A program made the translations under genes and the position numbers. Below, piece by piece: positions 1 to 28,383 of a DNA stretch of 64,000 nt (within the stretch, counting starts at the first letter, position 1; the number at the start of each line of letters is the position of its first letter). The notes beneath the pieces were generated by a model. The model searched no databases. It was not told the DNA's origin and saw nothing but the letters and a program-made list of their open reading frames with translations. Source of the DNA: Ditylenchus dipsaci (Eukaryota; Nematoda; Chromadorea; Rhabditida; Anguinidae); NCBI GenBank assembly GCA_004194705.1, contig SADC01001329.1:248001-312000 (forward strand), written 5' to 3'.

Positions 1-145
1 CTTTTTGAGACGCACGGGGATTCATATGCTTTCGAAATTTCAGCAAAAAGCCGGGAAATTTTATTTTCAAAGAACAAAGTTGAAATAAAAAGCTAGGAGA
101 TTTCAGACATTGGCAGGACATTTCAATTTGATCGAAATTTAATTT

Positions 146-372
146 AACTCTGCTCCCCCTAATTCAAAGTCGTGTTTTTGGCAGTGTGTTTTTGACCAAT
201 TTTTTTAAACTTCTGTCAGGCCAGTTAGCACTCATTTTGCAGCTCATCTCACTGGCTACAAAATAGGTGGTAACTTGCCTGAGAGCAGACTTCAAAAGGT
301 GGGCTAAAAACACAATGCCAAGAACACGATTTTGAACGAGGGGGGGGGGGTTAATAGAGTTTTTACGGTAAT
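146..372. repeat. Hairpin MITE with C/G-tract ends
   Basis: The outer ends are inverted: AACTCTGCTCCCCCTAATTC on the left, and a G-tract followed by TTAATAGAGTT on the right. Inner arms also pair (GTGTTTTTGGCAGTGTGTTTTT against AAAAACACAATGCCAAGAACAC). A related copy lies at 3226-3408 beside the first DIS3L2-like exon. No coding capacity. Superfamily not assigned. Confidence 0.6.
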
Positions 373-1021
373 CAAGTGGCCCAGGGATTCTAGTTTCTAA
401 TAAGGTATCATTCAGTGCAGCATTTTTGCAAAATGCAGATAAAAGAGGTAGGTACGGAAGAAACTATGAAACCCTCATAAATTAGAAATAAGATGCACTG
501 AAAAAACAGTGATAGAGAAAATATTGAGGGGCTATTATTCAGATATTAGTGGGCAAAATTGAATACCATCTTAGCCAAACCTAACATATCAACTAAAAAC
601 TTTCTTCTCAAATTAAGTGTAACTGTAAAATATATTTTTGAAATTTAACGAAGTGAAAATCTGTGTCTTCTTAAAATCAGGAGTGAATTTCTGGAGCCAC
701 CTTGTGAACAGATGTTTTGCTGTAGCTTGAAAAGATCGGTAAGTCGAATGGCTCGAAAAATCCTCTTACTAATTATAAAATAGGAAATTTAATTAAATAT
801 CTAAAAAAATAAAATAAGAAAATCTAAGCAAATGCTGCTTTGACAAATCCTGAAGGAAAAATTTTGAGGGAGCACATAATCTAATCTTAGATGCATATTG
901 ATTAAAGTATTTTGATTGCCATATGTCGGCTGTGTACTTAATAATGTTTCAGTTATTCCGTATGATGAACTACTAAATTACAAAACATTTCGCTAACATT
1001 TTTTGTGTGATCTTTGTAATA
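373..1021. other. Unique AT-rich stretch, no gene seen
   Basis: No exon-like reading frame, strong inverted repeat or RNA gene is recognisable here. It separates two MITEs. Confidence 0.4.
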
Positions 1022-1023
1022 TA

Positions 1024-1653
1024 CAGTCGACTCTCTCAATAACGACCCCCTGCGGACCGGCTCTAGGTGTTTGTTATTGAGAGAGTTCGGCGCTACTGGC
1101 TTATACCCCCCCCCCAAAACAGCTACTTTCTTATACCCCCCCCCAATCCTCGACCTACTGGCTTATACCCTCCCCCCCCCAAAAAAATCAAGATTTTTAG
1201 GATTGGTCAAAACACATTTTTAAGCAATAATTTTGCCATAAAAGGACCAGAAAAGCAATTAAAATAGGGTTCAAGGCTGTATTGGGAGGGAAGGGACAAA
1301 ACAGGGGCCACTTCTAGGGCCTATAAGTACCAAAGAGTAATAATTCTCTAAGCAGTAAAAGCGCTTTCAAACCCAGCCACTTGTGGTGCACGTAAAAGTA
1401 TAAGTACTCGAGCTGATCAGACCGATCAGCCGGGTGGATCCTGATGGTTGTTCTTTAACTTTTGGATGGCTGAGCTTCTGGCTCTATAAGAAAGTAGCTT
1501 TTTGGGGGGGGATGTATAACCAGTAGCGTCGAGAGTTCGTTATTGAGAAGGTCCGTTATAAGTACTTTATCGAAGATCCAACCGAACCAAAAAAAGTGTT
1601 CGTTATTGAGAGAGAGAGTTATTCAGGGGGCTCGTTATTGGGAGACTCGACTG
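1024..1653. mobile_element. Pogo/Tigger-like MITE with nested insertion
   Basis: The element starts TA-CAGTCGACTCTCTCAATAACG and ends CGTTATTGGGAGACTCGACTG-TA, with TA on both sides, as expected for pogo/mariner-type insertion. The middle (about 1087-1536) is a different repeat, rich in C-tracts and in the AAGGGCTGTATTGGGAGGGAAGGG family. A short uninterrupted relative lies at 9542-9706. No transposase is encoded. Confidence 0.75.
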
Positions 1654-1711
1654 TAATTACAAAGGAAATTGCGCTAGTCAAAGGGGGTAAGCTATTTAAA
1701 TATGAATAAAT

Positions 1712-1797
1712 GGCCTCGGTGGCGCAGTCCGTAAGCGTTTGTGTTTTTATTGGCCTAAAATAGTGTTAGGTTTGATCCCACGTGGTGGCACGCTATT
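1712..1797 (+). repeat. tRNA-derived SINE-like sequence
   Basis: A pol III A-box-like motif (TGGCGCAGTCCG, 1720-1731) is followed by a B-box-like motif (GGTTTGATCCC, 1769-1779) at tRNA-like spacing. I could not fold a clean cloverleaf with an anticodon, so this is a tRNA-derived repeat or pseudo-tRNA rather than a functional tRNA. Downstream, 1792-1906 contains a short inverted pair around GGCTTGTTTGGCC. Confidence 0.45.
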
Positions 1798-1974
1798 TTT
1801 TTGGCTTGTTTGGCCAGTTTTAGAGGTAATTAGACTTTTTGACGCCAGGTTCGGAAACAGCGACCCAAATAAGCTACGCCTAGCACTGGTCAAACAAGCC
1901 AAAAAAAGTGAAGTGCACGCATGCGGTATCATTTTATGACCTTTTATGACCATGAAACGCTTGCGCACTGCACT

Positions 1975-2455
1975 TTTTCTAACTTAAATTGCTCCCTCCT
2001 TTAGAATGGTTTGTTTTTTATTTTACTGACTTTTTTTCAAAAAATGACCAATCTGATTAATATTCTTTTTTAATTTTGGGTATTCTGGGCTTTGGTTTTC
2101 AACTTACACAAGTTGGTCAAATCAGCAGTATCTGTGGATTTTCGGAAAAAAATAATAATTTTCGTATTGATCAACTTGACCAACTAGTATAAGGCTGAAA
2201 AATTAAAATTATTTAAAGTAACTAAAAATTAATTACAAAAAAATACGTCAAAAATAGAGTCAAATTGTTAACCCTTCAATATCAGCTCGAATCTTATTCC
2301 AAATAAAAATTTTCTTGCAACGAAAGTATTAATAAAATATATTTAAAACTTTCTAACTAGATAGTTGTTTAATCATCTCTGTTTTGTCAATCAACTGAAT
2401 AAAAGCCGTTTTTTAACTTTTTTTCTGGATGAGTGAGACATTAAATATATAATTT
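1975..2455. other. AT-rich spacer, no gene seen
   Basis: Only short AT-rich inverted motifs (for example CACAAGTTGGTCAA against TTGATCAACTTGACC) are visible. No exon with plausible splice sites was found. Confidence 0.35.
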
Positions 2456-2458
2456 TGG

Positions 2459-3218
2459 GGCACTTGTGCACTTGGGAAGCCCTTTTTTAGTCGACTGTGA
2501 ACAGGGTTCAAACGCCTCTTAAGTATTTCTTATACGCTAAAAACGATAAAAAAGAACTTTCCAGACAATTTCCGCACTAAAAATTTCGATCCTTGAAAAA
2601 AATTTGGTTACCAAAGGTCAACCGATTGCCTTGGTCCCCCAAGCTAATTATACCGTAAAGGGTACCTAGATATTTTTAAAAAGTCCGAAAAGATGGGATT
2701 GAACATAGTTTGTTAGCCGGGCCTACCGCATAAAAAAACTCTGGTATGCATACTGTTTTTATGCATCCAGAGTCACTTTCGAGTGATTTGGGTCTAAGGT
2801 ATGTGGGTGTGCGCATCTCAACCTCAAGCAACCAAGCCCCCTGCGCCCCCGAAGGGGCGCAGGGGGCTTGGTTGGTTAGAGATGCGCGCACTCACTTACC
2901 TTAGACATGATTCCGAGAAGTACTCTTGATCAAAAAATGCATATAGAGTCTTTTTTTGCCACGGCCCAGTTGAAAAACATGGTAGGATACCCTAATATAA
3001 GATATTTCACCTTAATACACAATATTTCACCTTGGGGACCAAGGCAATCGGTTAACCTTTGGTAACCAAATTTTTTTCAAAAATCGAACTTTTTAGTGCG
3101 GAAATTGTCTGGAAAGTTCTTTTTTATCGTTTTTAGCGTATAAGAATTACTTAAGAGGCGTTCAAACCCTGTTCACAGTCGACTAAAAAAGGCCCCCCCC
3201 CCCAAGTGCACAAGTACC
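2459..3218. mobile_element. Long-TIR element enclosing palindromic-core repeat
   Basis: Arms of about 185 bases are inverted (GGCACTTGTGCACTTGGG at the left end, CCCAAGTGCACAAGTACC at the right). They include matching segments around TGAACAGGGTTCAAACGCC and CCGATTGCCTTGG. The centre, 2690-3000, is a copy of the abundant palindromic-core family. A related, more diverged pair of arms occurs at 17349-17460 and 18232-18350. Non-autonomous. Confidence 0.7.
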
Positions 3219-3225
3219 AATTTTG

Positions 3226-3408
3226 GCATTGTGTTTCGATCCACTTTTTTGAAGAATTCTCCAAGGCAAGTGACCCTTCCATTGATAGCTAGTGAGATGC
3301 GCTGATAAATAACTTGCCCAGGATCAACCTTATAAATGAATTAAAAACACAATGCCAAAAATACAATTTTAAATAAGGGAGTTGGCAAAATTAGAGATTT
3401 TACGGTAA
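3226..3408. repeat. Hairpin MITE next to DIS3L2-like first exon
   Basis: TTTTGGCATTGTGTTTCGA near the left end is inverted against AAAAACACAATGCCAAAAATAC near the right. The right end is GATTTTACGGTAAT. Same family as the hairpin at 146-372. It abuts the first coding block and could therefore overlap its promoter or a trans-splice region. Confidence 0.5.
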
Positions 3409-3414
3409 TTCTCC

Positions 3415-20336
<16,922 letters not shown>

Positions 20337-20794
20337 TCCACTAGATACTTTGTAAGTCTTTTGCTTTTGATACGAGAATTAGTATTCAAAATAAGAAAAA
20401 AATTTTCACTATCTATACAGTGGAGTCTCGGTGCAACATACCCTATTGGGACTAACCCCTTGAGGTATTCTAGTGAGAGAACCGTCTTTGGAGACTGCAC
20501 GCTTAAATAGATCGGGTTGCACCAACTCAGTATATGGAAACGTCAGCCATCCAAAATTCAAGCAACCTCTGCAAATATAAAATCCGAATTTGAAAAGGAG
20601 ACTAAATTTTCTCGGGTAGGCCCAAACCCGTATTTGAAAGCCACCAGCTAGAGACAGTAACCGCCTGACCCGAAAACCTAGGAAAGGTTAAAAAAGAGTC
20701 CCTTTTGTAATTTTACGAGAAATTGACTAGAAAGTTTTAGGTAAAATTTACGGCTTGAGCGTTTTATAGACAAAGACCGATCGAAACTCTTCAG

Positions 20795-21357
20795 GGTGGC
20801 CCAAATTCGTTTGGCCGTAACTTTAAGTTTAGCTTCTTCCGATTTTTTGACCTCTTTAAAAATACTGGCAATAAGTCGGCAACAAGATGACACAAACTTG
20901 CTATGACAAAAAAATTGACTTTGACAAAAAGGGTGAAAAAATCGAAGCTAAACTAAAATTATGGCCGAAATAAGTGTGCGGCGCAGTGTTTTAAATCTCG
21001 GCACCGGCTAATTTCAGGCACCTGTCCTAGGAGTTATTAATATTACCCAGCCGGCGGCGCGGATTTTAGCTAGTTCAGATATCGGCACAAGCTAGAAAAA
21101 AAATCATTTGAACCTTCTAACATAGGGGCACCGACCTGGTGCCGTGTTAATTTACAAGGAATTTTACGTCATGATTTCTTTGCACTAGGCGGGTGCCGCT
21201 ATGTAAATAGGTTAAGCGATTAATTTTTTTATTCCTAGCGCGGTGCCGATGTTTGAGCTACCTAATAAACCGCGGCACCGGGCTGGGTATCATTAATAAG
21301 TGCTAAAAACAGGTGCCTGTGCCCATATTAACAGCACTGGTGCGGCGAATTCAGGCC
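20795..21357. repeat. Palindromic GGCACCG-rich element
   Basis: CAGGGTGGCCCAAATTCG on the left is inverted as GAATTCAGGCCACCCTG on the right, which are mariner-like termini. Inside, CAGGCACCTGTCCTAGGAGTTATTAAT pairs with TTAATAAGTGCTAAAAACAGGTGCCTG. Confidence 0.55.
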
Positions 21358-21364
21358 ACCCTGT

Positions 21365-22055
21365 ACCAGGGTACTTCACAGGGTATAATTATTAATGAAA
21401 TTAATACCAAGTTATACCCAAGAAGGTATTAAAAATAGTATTACACAAGCCGAACAGGCGCCTATACAGGCGCCTTCATAAACATCCACCTATCCGCAAT
21501 TAATTTTTAATTTTTTGCGATATCGTGTCTTGAAATAAGAAATGAAAATTGACTGAGTATGAAATGAACACATAATATTTTCACAGTTTAAAGAATAGCG
21601 CGAATTTGAAATAATTATTCGCTTTTTTTGAAAATTTACAGGGAAGGGTTCAAATTCTGCCTGAATTTCGCCTTATAAAAATCAATCTTTTATATTTTTA
21701 CCTATTATTTTGTAATTCGTTCGGGCTGAATTTTTATTAGCTTCTTCTACGCGAAAAAACTGAGTCGATTGCAAAAAAAATTAGCCGAAATGGTTAATGC
21801 TATGGGTTAATTTCCGTTACGAACATTTAGCGTTACGGAGAAACCGATGAAAATACTATATGTAGATTATACCCTGGGTATTGTTGTAAACCCAGGGTAT
21901 ACAATCATATCCTGGCCAATTTGAAGCAAATTTTAATTCTAACGCCGGATTCATATTCAGCATGGTTGATTTGCTTGAAAAACTGCCCTTAAAATTTGAA
22001 GTTCACCATCAAATTCCACTCGAGACAAAAAATATTTGAATATTCGCTTTTTTTA
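21365..22055. repeat. TACCCAGGGTA-family repeat
   Basis: Contains CAGGGTATAATTATTAATG and AACCCAGGGTATACAATC, then the conserved tail ACGCCGGATTCAT...CAGCATGGTTGATTTGCTTG. Related copies lie at 32495-32855 (inverted) and 47695-48010. No gene seen. Confidence 0.55.
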
Positions 22056-22086
22056 ATTTCAAATGTTTGTTGTCCTGGGCCTATTG

Positions 22087-22258
22087 CAACAGTTGAAAGT
22101 TGAAAGTTGAAAGTAGAAAGTTGAAAGTTGAAAGTTGAAAGTGAAAGTGTTGCAACAGTTGAAAGTGAAAAAGTTGAAAGTTGAAAGTTGAAAGTAGAAA
22201 GTTGAAAGTGAAAGTGTTGCAACACTTGAAAGTGTAAAGTTGAAAGTTGAAAGTAGAT
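22087..22258. repeat. GAAAGTT minisatellite
   Basis: Tandem GTTGAAA units, punctuated by AAAGTGTTGCAACA spacers, give a higher-order period of about 75 bases. Short islands recur near 22300 and at 22976-23012, the latter immediately before the duplicated segment. Reading frames here are repetitive (STFNFQL) and not taken as genes. Confidence 0.8.
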
Positions 22259-22547
22259 GTAAAAAATCGGTGGGTTGAAATAGGTGGTCCGATTTTTGTG
22301 AAAGTTGAAAGTAAAATTTTTTTTCGGTTTTGGTCATTTCTAGATGCAATTTTTTGCGTTTAGAATCCAAAATTGTGGGTATTTTTTACGATTTCGATAT
22401 GTAATTCGGATCTTTTCATTATTTTTCAACCTCGAGTAGTAACAGGGAATACCTATAAAGTGGTACCCACACATCATTATTGTTATCAATTTACCCACAG
22501 TACCCTTGTCTTAATCCATTATTAGTAACCATGGTCCCATTTAGGCG

Positions 22548-22960
22548 GATTGCGGAATTTAAATTTCTTAGTTTGAACCAACCAAACCAAGTGGTCGTCC
22601 ACTTGGATCAAAATTTTTTTTCACCTTTTTAATTTTCCAAAACCTGTTTTCTGGACTAATTCGGGGTGCTGAAGATGTTTGATAGTGGTAAAATTCCGTT
22701 TTCTCGGTATTTTTTGAGTTTTGACGTATAATTGATTTTTGATAAATCAAGAATTTACCATAACTCAAAAATTTCTCGATAAAACGTGATTTTACCACTA
22801 TCAAAACCATCTTCAGCATGCCCGAATTAGTCCAGAAAACAGGTTTTGGAACATGAAAAACGTAAAAAAAAATTTCGCCACCAAGTGGACGACCACTTGT
22901 TTGGTTGTTCAAACTGTTAAAATTGAATTCCCGCAAAATGTACGAATTTAAAAATTTAGA
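22548..22960. repeat. Foldback element
   Basis: CCAAACCAAGTGGTCGTCCACTT on the left is inverted against AAGTGGACGACCACTTGTTTGG on the right. The arms continue through CCAAAACCTGTTTTCTGGACTAATTCGG and its inverse to a centre near 22755. The 185-codon minus-strand frame spanning it is a by-product. Confidence 0.8.
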
Positions 22961-23816
22961 AATATATAGGAGAAGTGAAAGTTGACAGTTGAAAGTGAAA
23001 GTTGAAAGTGAGTCACTTTCCCCTGTTTTGTCCCTTCCCTTCCCAATGCAGCCTTTCGTCCATTTCTGAATTACTTTTACAGTCTTTCTATGGCAAATAT
23101 TATTGAATGTTTTTAGATACTTCAAAAACCATTATTTTCAGTGCGGTACAAGCCAGAATCCTTAAGCATGCAGGTATAAGCAAGTACCTTTTTAGATAGA
23201 GGAGGGTCGTATGGTCACTGTTAGAGTAATAAAGCAGTAGCGCAAAATTTGTACATGCTCATACATGTTGTCTCAATAAATGTTAAGGATGCCTAACCTT
23301 CTTTATGGATGCCTAAGTATTGATTGATGCCTAAATCGTAAGTCTATGTCTAATCGAAAAAATCAGGAAACATAAAATTCAAATTAGTTTCTTGGCATTC
23401 TGTTTTTACTTATTTTTTTCTAACAATCTCAAGGAAAATATTTACTCAAAAGATAGCTGGGACAATAAGCAAATTTAAAGTGGTAACTTGGTTAAACATT
23501 AGTAGTAGCTAATGAAGTAGCTAAAAAATGCAATTCAATGCAAAACGGAGTGCGAAAAAAAACAAATTTTATAAAAATTGTCAAAGTCTCGAGATTTTTA
23601 TTGTCTTACCTGATTTTTGACCTCATTTTCATAATAAACAACCATTTTACCCCTGAACATGACCATTTAAACTCAAATAAAAAAATTTAAATTTGTTCAA
23701 AAATTAATTCCGGCAGAAATGGGTTAATCAAAAGTCAAACAAATCTTGTAAAGTCCTGAAAATTCCAAACCATGCATTTTTTAACAATACCTCAATAAAA
23801 GCATATCTTATAGATA

Positions 23817-24366
23817 CAGGGTGATTCAAACTTTTTTAGACACTTTGTTTTGGCCATATCTTTTTTATTTACGTCGAAGTTCTCGATCGACCATCTTCTC
23901 GAAAGCCAGAGTGATAGGATTTTGTTAAAAAAAAGATTGGCTAGATTAGCCTAAAATGTGCAAAATATTGAGGGTATGAACGTTTAAATTCTCGCATTTA
24001 GATGCCTTACACGATCAGGAACAAATCAAAATTTCGTACTCTGGATGAATGAAGCAATAACAATTACTGCAACATTCGTTCGCTGTGCAACGAGGACCAC
24101 CAAAGGTATTGGGAAGAAATGCAGCTGTGCGCACGAATGTGATCACTGGATGGATGGATAAATTCTTGGCAGAAGGCAGTGTTCAGCATTTGTTGATTTT
24201 AATGGCTATTAGAAAGTAGCCATATCTGCCCGTTTAGGCAAATCTAGCCAATGTTTTTTTAAACAAAATCCTGCTTGAGCTTTTGAAATAAATGGCTCGA
24301 TCAAGAATTTTGGCGTAATAAAAAAAGATATAGGCAAAACAAATGTGTCTAAAATGTTCGTCACGG
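23817..24366. mobile_element. Mariner-type MITE, copy A
   Basis: Left end CAGGGTGATTCAAACTTTTTTAG after TA. The right end is damaged (AAAATGTTCGTCACGG). Otherwise as described for 38184-38750, but its internal reading frame is broken. Confidence 0.65.
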
Positions 24367-24815
24367 ATTATTAACCTAGTCAATGCATTGGTCACCCACC
24401 AGTTGTCGTCATCACACGGCTCGACATTTCCCATGAATACAAATGATCCACTCAAGCACTGGATAGGATGGGTGCAAGCACCTCCAGTTACAGCAAATGG
24501 AAAACCTGCAAACATATTAATCCACATCTTTGCTACATATGCTCGAAAAATCTAACTTCTGGGCCCACACTAGCACTTCAGGCGGCATTCTGGTGGTATT
24601 TGGCACAGGGAGGCGCAGTCAATAGAATGAGCTGATCTGCATCAACGCATTGTTCAGAAGTGACAGAATTCTCCAGGCTTTTTGCGCAAATAACACACCC
24701 CCTCTTTCTCACCTCGTTTGCAGTGCAGTGGTCGCTGAATATGTATGTATGAACATTTTGTTGGGGAAAAATAGCATTGAACAAGGTTAATAAAACGTAC
24801 TTATAAGGTGCACAC

Positions 24816-25145
24816 CAGGGCTGCAGCCGATTCTGTTTTTTCTGTGTTTTTTCGCTGCTGTTTTTCTATTTTCTGTATTTTTTTTGCCAACAAAGAAACG
24901 AAAATCATGGGCCTAGAATTAGGCTCAAGTCATGGCCCGAAGTACTCCAAAAAGTTTTCGACCAATTTTGGTCGTCATCAGGACTGAGGAACATTTTAAA
25001 TGTGGGAAACAGACTTTTTTCGAAAAAAACGTTTTGACTAAAATATTTTCTGTGTTTTCATTTTTTGTTTTTCTGCTTCTGTTTCTCAAAGATACCGTTT
25101 TTCTGTTTTTTCGGCTCCTTTTTTTAAGAACCGGGTGCAGCCGTT
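24816..25145. mobile_element. hAT-type MITE, copy A
   Basis: Starts CAGGGCTGCAGCCGATTCTG and ends GGGTGCAGCCGTT. Flanked by 8-base near-identical duplications GTGCACAC (24808-24815) and GTGTACAC (25146-25153), the size expected for hAT. Subterminal TTTTTCTGTTTTCTG runs are shared with the longer hAT element at 31366-32476. Confidence 0.75.
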
Positions 25146-25159
25146 GTGTACACTATGTA

Positions 25160-25860
25160 GAGATTCTGATGAATAAATTTACGGTCATATCAATCCATCC
25201 ATTTTTTCGAGCTAGAACTTTTGAGGTTATTTTACCTATACATTTTGAGGAAAAAATTCAGAGGCGAGGGGGCGGGGGGCTAGAGCTGATTCCCCATTTT
25301 AGATGAGTGCCTGTTTACGAGCGAAAACCTAGCTAGGCCATGAGTTGTGAGTTCGTAAATAACTTTTTCACACTTCTTCACCCAGAGTTTACAAGAAAGC
25401 AAAGTGTTTTTTCGGTTTTTTGAGAAATCGAGAGAATTCCTACATGTGTATGCAACCTTTAAGCCCTTTCACCTCCGGAGGATGTGGAAATAAATTTTTC
25501 TAGAAAATGTTTTGGCCAAAAATGTACATTTTGGTTTTTTTGAGAAAAGGGAATCATTTTTTTCATTGCTGATTGCCATTTTAAAGGAAAAAAAAGTTCA
25601 ACGAAAAATTTAGAAAATATAAAATTAGAGTCCTAAAAGGGCAAATCTTTTCATACAGTACCCTATCTACCTTGAGCTAAACGCTTAGCAGATCCAAACA
25701 GTCCATATCCAAATAACAACCATTGGAAGAAGCAGGTTGATCATGACTAGTCAGAATGCACTTTTTACCATCAAATAGGAAACCAGGCACACATTACACC
25801 TGTTGTCGGCTGAACACAAAGAGTTGGGCAACAAAAACAATCAGAATTTTGTGAACAACT
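25160..25860. other. Intronic or intergenic stretch in duplication, no gene seen
   Basis: AT-rich sequence between the hAT MITE and EB exon 2, mostly intron 2 of the EB gene. One G-rich run (GAGGGGGCGGGGGGC) near 25265. Same content at 39560-40135 in copy B. Confidence 0.35.
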
Positions 25861-26039
25861 GTTCTCAAAAATTGAATTCGATGACAGTGAATAGAAATCA
25901 TCTTAAAAAAGAGTCCAATGGTTAAGGATCAAAAAAACTATATCTTACCAATGGCAACACAAAAGTGAATTGAGGAGCGTAAAAAGCAATAAAAAGAATA
26001 ATAAGTGATCGCAGTTTCATCAGTAGTTTGGTGAGATAT

Positions 26040-28380
26040 TTATTTGCATATTAACTTGCAAAATGTCGATTTTGATATAGGTAAGCAAACAAAAACAAAA
26101 ATAAAGATCCTCGAGAATTCACGATTTAAAGGTATCATCTGTTGCGGAAAAGTACCATAAAGATGCATTGATCAAACATGAGGAAGAAGGAATGAAACTA
26201 TTTGAGAACCACTTGTTCTTCTTTCACCACATTCTAAACATGAAATGAAAATATTCACCTTATTTTATATGAGTCATTCGGTGCGAATCTACAAAACAAT
26301 TAAAACAAAAAATTTCCGATCATGTTTTTAGAACAACAACTGGTAAGGATTTTTGTGATTTTTTAGAACTAGACTGACCATAGCTGCACTTAGTCCCACC
26401 CGACCGAGTTTCGGACTAAGTTTGGATCCAGGAATTTTTATTCTGTATTTTTGACTAGACGTTGCTCGTCAATAGCTCATTTTGAAGCCCTGCATCAGAG
26501 GTGGAGCGGAAGACTGAAAAAGTCGGAACGAAAATCGAACCGGAAGAAAGAAAATTAAAAAGGGAAGTCGGAAATCGGAAAAACAAAGTGCCGGAAGTCA
26601 AAAGACGGAAATCGGTAGAAATTTAAAAAATGTTCAAAACCTGTTTTTTACAAGTGAACTTTTTTCTTCCAAATTTCCGAATTTCGCCCTACTTTTTGGA
26701 AATCGGAAGAAATAAAGTGTCACCGAACTGGGTGCCCCAGTGTTTCAAAAGCACCGGTGCCGATGTTTTCGCTGGCACGATTGCTTTCTAGCACATTTCC
26801 TTCTCGTTACTTTCTTGTTTTTTCATACTAACCAGTAGGGTTGGCGGTTCGGGTACCGTTTTCGGGTTTTTTTTATCCGAAATTATGGTGTCAACAAGCA
26901 TATTGAATAGTTTTTGTTCATTTTTGTTCCGACCTCTCGTTAAACCTAAATATGAAGATTTTCAAGGGTAAGGTATTTACAAACAAAATCGACTGGGCAA
27001 GGGACGCGTTCACTAATTTTTAAAAGTAGTAAAATTTTTGGATTTCAAGGAATAAGAAAATGAATTGGTGGTATAGTCCAGGCAAAAGAGATGCAGCAAG
27101 CTTAATAAACTTAATCCTGCCAAAAAAACCCACTATACTGCGAGCTGAAAAACTTTTAATGCAATTGACAGAGATTTCCAGAGTAAGTTTTACGATTTTG
27201 ACATTTTTAGGGGGGGGGGATTATAAGCTAAGAGAGAATAATTCAACAATTTTTGACTCAAAAATTTTTCGCGCCTTTGGCCCGACGAGTTCAAAATAAA
27301 AGCCCCCCTCTAATACAAGCCCCATTTATCTGTATTTTTTTTTGCTCTACACCTGGCTACTAATTTTCGATTTTTTGACACTGTAGTGTGAACGAATTCA
27401 AAAGGTAATAAATAGGAAAAAAGGAAAACATTCAAAAATAGTCAAAAGTATGCAATTCGTAGCGGTATTCGAACCATTCGGAATATAAAATGTACTCCCC
27501 TTTAACAGAACGAAAAACCAGTTTGGATGATGAAAAATATTGAAAACTCGTGTAAACTCGACCCGATCCCCATTGTATGCCCCGACTATCTTGACAACCA
27601 GCTCTAATATGACAATAACAAGAATCTCTGAATTACACACGATAATTACACCACCGCCACTAGCCCGATAAGAAGTTTATTTTAAAAATGTTGTTGTATC
27701 GTTCATTGAAATAGCTAAACGAAAATTAATAACAGAAGTTAGGAAATTCGAAGATAGCCATCGAAAATTTGCGAATTCGGTAAACATTCGAAAAAGTGTA
27801 AGGAGTAGCTGTAAGGGGTCGCAATTGTAACGAGTTACTATAACGAGTCATAATTTGTAACGAGTTTCTGTTATGCCACTTTTTTGCCGCAATTTTTTCT
27901 TGTTGTAACCCCGTGCTTACATAGGCAGGTCGAGCTCGAATGTCCAAATTTTACTTTTTCATATATAGGGTATTTAATAACAGAGAACAAGGCAGGCCTA
28001 TAAGCACATATTTAAATAGTGTGAAAATATTTTTTTCAACAATTTTTTACACAACACTATATGACAAGCCAGATATTAAATCTTTTCGCTAAACTTTCGG
28101 AACTTATCTTCAAGTTTGTTCATAGCACCCACGAGGGACTCGTTCTCGACGGCTTATAAACTAAGTTCCCATTTAGTGCAGTCACTTTGCTGCCGACCTC
28201 TAAAATTTACGTACACAACCAAGATCAATCACAACATCTATAAGCACACGCATATTCGGCTTGCCAAATATGCCTCTGAGCATTCATAATATCTAATTTA
28301 TCTACCTTAAAACCTCTTATATGGTCCCCTGGCCTAGATAATATTATTTCGAAACCTAGACAGACGGTTGGGCTCGAGAA
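26040..28380. other. Non-coding part of duplication
   Basis: Upstream flank of the EB exons. A G-tract repeat near 27190-27330 (GGGGGGGGATTATAAGC to CCCCCTCTAATACAAGCCCC) belongs to the class of repeats with CTCTAATA ends. Purine-rich GGAAGAAAGAAAATT sequence lies at 26510-26600. The small frames here are not convincing genes. Copy B equivalent: 40460-42850. Confidence 0.35.
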
Positions 28381-28383
28381 CCA

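Larger units (their letters stand above)
24378..26020 (-). pseudogene. Orphan 5' half of EB/lustrin gene (copy A)
   Basis: Holds exons 1-4 of the gene described at 33102-40438. Exon 1 (25949-26020) reads cleanly as a signal peptide, MKLRSLIILFIAFYAPQFTF, and its donor GTAAGA is better than in copy B. Exons 2-4 carry frame-shifting losses (for example one T missing in the SDCF segment). No downstream exons follow on the minus strand. It is either an orphan duplicate or an assembly copy. Confidence 0.6.

Noticed and set aside
22568..23125. 185-codon minus-strand frame, the longest in the window
   Set aside because: It runs through a foldback element, the GAAAGTT repeat and the start of the duplication. 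Composition follows the repeats and no splice or domain evidence exists.
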